Shown here: positions 57,636 through 64,000 of the stretch, piece by piece | Numbering within the stretch: position 1 is the stretch's first letter | How the letters are laid out: each line of letters opens with the position of its first letter | Origin: Setoptus koraiensis | Taxonomy: Eukaryota; Arthropoda | Assembly: GCA_048013815.1 (NCBI GenBank) | Contig: CM106585.1 | Location: forward strand, 4,154,001-4,218,000 | Direction: 5' to 3' | DNA: 64,000 nucleotides | Position numbers and translations under genes: made by a program | The notes under the pieces: model-generated | Told to the model about the DNA's origin: nothing | Databases searched by the model: none | What the model saw: only the letters and a program-made list of their open reading frames with translations

Positions 57636-58137
57636 CGGCAACGCATTACGCGCTTCAAAAGTTGCGTAATTATCGTGATGACGGGCATTGTGCGGCATGC
57701 GGCTCGCCGGCAATTGGCCGCTCGCTAAATGTAGGTTAGTGGTGCTGACAGGTGCGCAACAGCGACAAGATTCACTGACCATTCATTTTGGAGATTCATT
57801 ATGTTGTTGTTGCTGTTGTTGTTTTGCAGCGCCATTGGACTGGACCACACAGTGGCGCGCGCTGATTGATTATGTCCAATTGCTCGCCCAATTCAAATTA
57901 CTGCAAACAACTAATTTAAATAATGCCCACCAATACAACAACAGTTTGCTCATTATCGTCATGGCCATTCTGGCCAATTGCGCCAGAGCGGCCATTGGCA
58001 GCGCCGCCGCCGAGCCATTCGGACTGCGAATTTCGGAGCTCAGGTGACCTTGACTTGCGCACAAGCAGCGCATGATTTATAATGGCCAATGAAGCGCCTA
58101 GGCGCTCCACTTTTGCTCCACTTTTGCTCTGGCCTCT

Positions 58138-58252
58138 GGCCACTTGTATTGGTCAGCACTGGCCACTTGCGCTGGCTGGCGCTGGCCACTTGTATTGGTC
58201 AGCGCGGGCCACTTGTGCTGGTCAGCGCGGGCCACTTGTGTTGCATGGCAAG
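58138..58252. repeat. 23-bp minisatellite, five copies
   Basis: GGCCACTTGTATTGGTCAGC plus three variable bases. The unit contains the E-box-like CACTTG and is degenerate in the second copy. Confidence 0.93.
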
Positions 58253-59324
58253 TGGCCAGCGGCCGGAGTGGCCGGTACGTAAGCATGAGTATTTATGCCC
58301 GAGCACAAATACAGATGTAACCGTCCGAATGCAAATGATACACACAAATGTACGAAATTTGTATTATAAATGATATTTATTTTTAGTAAAAGCCGCTAAT
58401 GGCCGCCGACAGTGACATAACTGGCCGACAGGTGAACGTTCGTCTATTGCGCACTCATAAATATTAGACCGGACAGGCTGCAAAAAGAAAAAAACGTATG
58501 CAATTGTGAGCCCACGTATGCCAATTACATGCCATGCCATCACTGTCGACGACATGTGTCGCCCACTAAATCTTTTTAATTATTCATCTTGGCGATGTTT
58601 GCATTCAAATGGTTGCAATTTACAAATGGATACAATTTACAAATGGATACATCATCGGCCCAACAAGCGGACAGTGCACTTGACCGTCCACTGCCGACCG
58701 ACTGAGCCGACCGCTGGCGACAACGGTCAGCAGTTGGCTAATTCGTCCAGTGCCGTAAGTGGTCAGTTTAGCGGCGGTTTGTTGCGGCTCGGCAGTGGTC
58801 AGTTTGGTTTCAATTTTGCGCTGACGGTGAGCGGTGTGCAGCGGCTTGTAGCGGCCGACTTTCGGGCCAACGGATTAACCCGGCGGCCGACAAATGACTG
58901 AATGGCAGCGCAAATGATGAGCGCCGTTAAGTTGCTGCCATGAATATTAATAATAAATGTTGCTCTGTCGCTGTGTGTCGCCATGGAGACGCGGCCGGAC
59001 AGTAATTAGGTTGATCTGAGCCAGCGACAAGCGCATCAACCTAATTGAGACTTGATGCCACACACAACCGGTCGGCGCTGAGTGGCCGCCGTCGGGTACC
59101 GCGGCTCGGGCGACATTGGACACTGGACACAGTGCGCGACACGCCGGCCACTTGGCGATTTGCGCCATTTCGCGAACGCGCCATTGCACAGCCTTGTGGG
59201 CGCTTGTCACCTGTTGAGCCGCTTGTTTGCGTCAGTTTGTGTCAGTTTGTGTCGGCTTGCGTCGGCTTGTGTCGGCTGGTTTGTCGCCGTTCGCTTGCGT
59301 CACTTTGCGTCAGCTGACTCGCCG

Positions 59325-59373
59325 CTGTTCGATGGCCGCTGGCTCAACAGGTGAGCCAGCGGCCATCGAACAG
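59325..59373. repeat. Perfect 22-bp inverted repeat with 5-nt loop around an ACAGGTGA site
   Basis: Arms 59325-59346 and 59352-59373 are exact complements; the loop is ACAGG, so the site CAACAGGTGAGCC lies across the tip. Confidence 0.97.
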
Positions 59374-59799
59374 TTCAAGCTCAGCGCGGCCGAGGGTTCA
59401 AGTTGCAGATGGAAGCTCGAGATGGAGGCTGCAGATTGGACGAGCCACTGACAAATTGAATTGGCCGGCGCGCACGCTGAATAATCAGCCGGCGGATAAT
59501 CTGTGTCTCGAGGCTGGAGCTGTCCGGCGTCGTCGTATTTATTTATGTGCCTTCTTTCCGTCCACTTAACAAGCTCGGCAAGCAGCTTGTCGCTCGGGCT
59601 GCCTCGACACGCCGCCAAGTGCAACATCGGGCAACATTCGGCCGGTCATAACTCGTTTGGTCGTCGGCGTGCTCGTCAGGAATAAACATGAAGAGCTGCC
59701 ATTTTATCTGAGCGCTCTCGCCCGGCCGCTGCGCCGCCACTGACCGCTCACCACTGCAAGCTGCCCGCTCCGGCCGCTATGGCCGCTAATCTCGCCAAG

Positions 59800-59868
59800 C
59801 GAGCGATCTTGGCCGGCGCTTGTCGGCCGGCCAAGATCGCTCGTCATTACGGCTGGGGCCGTAATGAC
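59800..59868. repeat. Two back-to-back perfect hairpins
   Basis: First, 17-bp arms 59800-59816 and 59827-59843 (CGAGCGATCTTGGCCGG and complement, 10-nt loop). Second, 11-bp arms 59843-59853 and 59858-59868 (GTCATTACGGC and complement, loop TGGG). They share one base. Confidence 0.96.
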
Positions 59869-60352
59869 CACGATAATAACGGCTAAATGGTAATCAGTCA
59901 ACCTGATGCGTTGCATCGCCGGTGCGCTGCATCGCCGGTGCCCGGCATCGCCGATGCGCTGCTGCATCACCGATGCGCCGGGATGCGGACGACAGCGGCC
60001 GGCAGCGGCCGGCAGCGGCGCCAGCCAACATTGGCCGCAGTCATGATCAGGCGAGACCGTCCCGCCGAGCGAGCGAGCTGCTCGAGATCGTGAGCTAACA
60101 GATTTGATTGCTCATGCTGGCCGCTTGTCGATCGGGCCGGCGAATCGTCCAAATCTGGACGGCGGCGGCGGCTTAAGTCCGCCAGTGGCGCTTCTCATTC
60201 TGACACCGATACTCCAAATATCAAACTAATTAACTAAACGATTAACGGTTTATATGGTGGCTCGTTATCGCCGGAGCCGGCCGGCCCGACGTGCGCGCCG
60301 CGCACATCCAGCGGACGCTTGCGAGCGCCGATATAAACGCAAATACATGCAT

Positions 60353-60415
60353 TCATATATTATATATTTATATATTATATATTTATATATTATATATTTA
60401 TATATTATATATCTA
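60353..60415. repeat. 15-bp AT-only array (ATTATATATTTATAT)n
   Basis: Four copies, A/T only, in otherwise mixed sequence; likely an easily melted segment. Confidence 0.93.
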
Positions 60416-60711
60416 TATGTTTGTATGTATGTATGCGCGAATGGGGCGCACATAAGGCAAACATGGCCGAATAATCCCGATTTATCCCTCTAAATCCAAA
60501 TTTGAATGCCGACAGCCTGGCTGCTGGGCGGCCGCCGACGACGCCACTTGCCACCGGTGCCGCCGTTAATGTTGGTCTCGGCATGATGAGCGCCTAACCA
60601 GTCTGAGCGGTTATTTGCATCCCGATTTGCGGCGTCATGTCACTTGGCCTCGGCTTATCATTATCGTTATTGTTGCAAGCCCTGGCGACCATTGGCGGCC
60701 ATTTATACCTC

Positions 60712-60846
60712 TCTAATATCCTAATATTGCAATGATATTCCAATGGCACTCTAATGATATTCTAACAATATTCTAATAGCATTCTGACAGTATTCTAATA
60801 ATATTCTAATGGCATTCTGACAGTGTTCTAATAATATTGTAATAAA
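60712..60846. repeat. Degenerate ATATTCTAAT array
   Basis: About ten words of ATATTCTAAT / GCATTCTGACAG type, 12-15 bp apart. Confidence 0.82.
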
Positions 60847-61036
60847 ACGGCAGCGTATGTATAATATTACTCTATATATAATATTTGCATTGCATGTAAC
60901 AGTTGGCTGCCGTTAACTCGTCGACCGGCGAGCGGTTTAGCAACGGGTTAGCGAGCCAACTGTTGACTGTGATGCCGACGATAATGCCACGCTAATGGCA
61001 ATAACACAAACAAACGAGCATCCAAATTTGAGTGCA

Positions 61037-61120
61037 ATTCGAATTTAGAATTCGAACATTCGAATTTAGAATTCGAACATTCGAATTTAGAATTCAAACA
61101 TTCGAATTTGGAATTCAAAA
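61037..61120. repeat. 21-bp minisatellite (ACATTCGAATTTAGAATTCGA)n
   Basis: About four copies. Each unit contains TTCGAA and GAATTC palindromes, so the array can also fold on itself. Confidence 0.93.
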
Positions 61121-61499
61121 GTTCCAATTTGAATGCGAATGCGAATTCAGTGCCCACCAAGGGCACCTCTCATCGGCGCTTTTACGACAGCGCTCAATTA
61201 TCCGATATTTAATATTATAAACAAATAAAATGGCGGCCAGGCGATTTGAATTATCGCCATCGCCATTGTGTATGCCATGCTATAAATGTATGCACATGGT
61301 GGCTGCTGTTGTGGCGCCCCAACTGGCTTACATCGCCGTCGGTCGGCGAGAGATGGCGACCTGTCAAGACTCGAACGGTTGCAACGTGAGTCTCGGCTCA
61401 CAGCGCTAATCAGACCGCAAGTGACATCCACTGGCCACTGTGCCAGCCGCTAGAGGCGCTTGTCTAATGAAAGTCATTACGTCAGCACATTATGCAAAT

Positions 61500-61502
61500 T
61501 GT

Positions 61503-61533
<31 letters not shown>

Positions 61534-61570
61534 TTGTTGTTGTTGTCGTTGCCGTTGTTGTTGTCGTTGT
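61500..61570. repeat. GTCGTT/GTTGTT block
   Basis: Imperfect hexamer/trimer repeat, same family as the other GTT blocks. Confidence 0.85.
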
Positions 61571-62023
61571 GCCGGAGACAACAGGCCAACAAGGCGCTTT
61601 TGTTGTAGCAAACTGTAGCCGTTGGTTGTTGCTGTTTGCGCTGCTGTTGGCGTTGTTGAGCTGCCAAGGGCTGCCCATTGTTGTTGTTGGTGTGTTTATT
61701 GGTCATGTTGGCATGATGTAGTTGGCCAAAGTGTTACACACACACACACACACACATTGTGGTTGGTGGTCAGCGATAATGGTCGGCGGCTGTCGGCTTA
61801 ACCCGAGCCGGCAACAGCGACAACAACAGCGACAACAGCCGCAACAACAAAAACAGCAACAACAACAACAACGACAGCAACATCCGAACAACAATGGCTC
61901 GCAAGCGGCAGCCAGCATCAAACGATCACAATAATGGAGCCAATCGATAAGGCCAATCGATGAGATAATCTACCTGTGCCGCTGTTGTCGTTCGCCATTC
62001 ACCTGTCCGCCTGTTCACCTGAG

Positions 62024-62100
62024 TTGTGGTCACTCTGGCTGCTGTGGTCACTCTGGCTGCTGTGGTCACTCTGGTGGTTGCAGTGGTGGTTGCAGTGGCC
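62024..62100. repeat. 18-bp minisatellite (TGTGGTCACTCTGGCTGC)n
   Basis: Three copies, followed by a 12-bp duplication GGTGGTTGCAGT. Confidence 0.92.
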
Positions 62101-62271
62101 GTGTTGTGGCGACACTGCTAAACTGATGCCACAACAACTGACGGCCGAGTAACGGCTCAACTGGCCGCTCGGCCGACGGCTGACCGCTGGACGCACGGCA
62201 GCTGGCTCAATTGGCCGCTGCTGTGCGCAAATATCTTACTTATATCCATGAGCTCATACACAACGTCGGCG

Positions 62272-62295
62272 TTACGTAATGTCGGCGTTACGTAA
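62272..62295. promoter_or_regulatory. 16-bp duplication carrying two TTACGTAA palindromes
   Basis: GTCGGCGTTACGTAA is repeated, octamers at 62272 and 62288. Confidence 0.4.
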
Positions 62296-62829
62296 CGTTA
62301 TGCATACGCCAACGTTATGTGACGACGACGTTGTGCTCAGGCCGACATTGCGCATGCATTGCACAGTAAATATTACATAAGTGGCGACAATATATAATAA
62401 TAATATGGTTATCATTAGTATAACGCATGTATAACCAAATAACTGTCACCTGTCCCTTGGCTTGGCCCTAGCGGACAGGTGAGCCAGCGCAGTGCATGAG
62501 CAGTGGCCAGCGCATGACAGCAATGGCACATTGAGCGGCGGTTGACAGCGGCAACTGTGACAGTTGACAGTGACAGCAAATAATAATCCGCATCCATAAT
62601 GGCGAAATTATTCAACGTTGAGCGCGCCATTGTCGACCTCTCATTACTCTTGCATAATTATCCTTTGTTTAACCTTGTCTGCGACAACTGGCCGCTGGAT
62701 GCTGCCAGCCATACGCATACTCGCCGCTGAGAGGCCGCCAGTGTGTACGCGAAGTGTCAGTTGGTCACTTGCAAAATTTGCCCAGTTTCTTGTGCGAAAT
62801 CTCTCAATTCTCGCACTGGGCAAACTTTA

Positions 62830-62912
62830 CATTTTTATTTTTATTTGCATTTATATTTGTATTTATATTTGTGTCTATATTTGTGTCTATATTTGTGTTT
62901 ATATTTACATCT
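62830..62912. repeat. 12-bp array (TATATTTGTGTC)n
   Basis: About seven degenerate T-rich copies. Confidence 0.9.
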
Positions 62913-63480
62913 AAGCGAGCGCAACACAGCAGGCCAACGGGCAGCATAACTGGACAAGTGGGCGCCTCTCAACATACGCTGCTGTTATTATTTTTATTAA
63001 TATTATTAATATTTTTCAAACCGGCCGGCCGTCACAATGTTGTCCGGTTGCGTTGTGCTGTCCGGTTGCGCTCGGTCGTAATCGCTGTTGGGCGCACTGT
63101 CTGGCGTGCCAGAGATGGCCTCATTGCGAGCTCATTGCACAGCAGCGGCAGCAGCAATCAACAACAAACAATAATCATACAATAATAAAAAGACAACAAG
63201 TGGGTGAGCTTAATTATTGCGTAATATCACGATACATTCGTTGCATCATGTGTCAGGCATGATGGATGCGTTGCGTCGGATGCTCCCAATTAGCGCCGGC
63301 TAATACACACACACATGGCGCATTTGGAGGCTCATTTTTGAGCATTCTCGGCCATTTTCGGGCATTTTTGAGCGTTTTTGAGCGCTTCTCGGATGCCTCT
63401 GACAGTGTCTTGTGAGTGTCTCTCACTCGAACACTTTGAGCGGCCGCAAACGTCGCCCGCTCGACACTCCGAGGCGACTA

Positions 63481-63518
63481 GTAACCCTTACGTAATGACC
63501 AGTAACCCTTACGTAACG
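63481..63518. promoter_or_regulatory. 21-bp duplication carrying two TTACGTAA palindromes
   Basis: AGTAACCCTTACGTAA is repeated 21 bp apart (octamers at 63488 and 63509), two helical turns. Confidence 0.4.
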
Positions 63519-63817
63519 CTGTCGCATGACAATCATGAGCAGCAGTCATGAAATGCACAGTTATTGCGGGCGCAACTGGAGTTATGAATGAGCTCATAAA
63601 CAAAATAGTATCGCCTGTCACGTGAAAAGTGTTTGCTGTGTCGCAGGCCGGCCATTGTTGGTGTCGCTAGTGTCGTCTGGGCCACTTCCGCTCGCCCGTC
63701 CGCTGGCCCGTCAAAAGAGTGTTGCGTCAGAGGCTGCCAGCGACAAACAACCGATGACGCATTTATTTATGTGTGATATTTATCACAGTGGCGCTCATTG
63801 TCGTTGCGATGCGACCG

Positions 63818-63890
63818 CAACAACAACAGCCACAACAACAGCCACAACAACAGCGACAACAACAGCCACAACAACAGCGACATCAACAGC
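63818..63890. repeat. 12-bp array (CACAACAACAGC)n
   Basis: About six copies with C/G changes. Confidence 0.92.
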
Positions 63891-64000
63891 AATCTCGAAA
63901 AACGTTTTTACACTTTTGCATTTGGACTTTTTATTTGGATTTTTGGATTTTGAGGCCAAGTGATGACGAGGACAGTGTGTGCGAGTATCAAGGTAGCGGG

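Larger units (their letters stand above)
40391..64000. other. 23.6-kb noncoding region upstream of exon A
   Basis: I find no protein-coding exon, RNA gene or mobile-element protein. It should hold the promoter and any 5' UTR exons of the giant minus-strand gene, or intergenic DNA. It carries most of the TTACGTAA words (13 of 21) and most of the ACAGGTGA words, many short arrays, and several perfect palindromes listed separately. No promoter can be located by eye. Confidence 0.6.

Noticed and set aside
59325-59373. microRNA precursor
   Set aside because: The stem is perfect and only 22 bp with a 5-nt loop; a Drosha-type precursor needs about 30 bp with mismatches and a larger loop. Small-RNA data would be required.

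Overview
This window is eukaryotic nuclear DNA from an invertebrate, most likely an arthropod. Chelicerate or mite is only a guess. The evidence is spliced genes with GTAAGT/AG introns, conserved metazoan proteins (TTC7, PPP1R11, a ZNF830 C-terminal domain), a candidate arthropod-type multipass chemoreceptor, and a giant transmembrane mucin-like protein with arthropod-style T/Y/F-rich repeats. There is no operon structure, no rRNA or tRNA gene that I can recognise, and no transposase or reverse transcriptase.

Layout. Positions 1-1179 (minus) hold the broken left-edge part of a multipass membrane protein gene. A 500-base assembly gap (2167-2666) cuts into TTC7 (plus), of which only the last two exons remain. 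Positions 4134-6687 form a compact housekeeping cluster: PPP1R11 (minus), a 299-bp shared promoter interval, a short ZNF830-like gene (plus), and an uncharacterised 440-aa gene (minus).

The rest of the window is dominated by one giant minus-strand gene. Its coding exons lie at 40390-36454, 19659-19384, 14979-9628, 9468-9197 and 9071-8844, with a possible 11-codon last exon at 8221-8186. All five junctions agree in phase and make one open reading frame of about 3,355 residues: signal peptide, long Q/N/T/S/P-rich stalk with about eight 'YFTTxTYxTT'-type repeats, EGF-like module, SEA domain, two more EGF modules, one transmembrane helix, and a cytoplasmic tail of about 140 residues. Read separately, the large exons look like unrelated polyQ proteins.

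The introns (4.4 and 16.8 kb) and the 23.6 kb upstream hold no convincing coding sequence. They are filled with short-period tandem arrays (8-28 bp), (GTT)n/(CAA)n and (CA)n microsatellites, perfect palindromes and hairpins, and an unexpected density of three short words: TTACGTAA (21 exact copies, about 1 expected), TTGCGCAA (17 exact copies outside coding), and ACAGGTGA (34 exact copies outside coding). The first two match the known PAR-bZIP/C/EBP consensus sites. The third matches a Snail-class E2-box, but also a splice-donor consensus. Whether this is regulatory or a genome-wide word bias cannot be decided from one window. All counts were made by eye.
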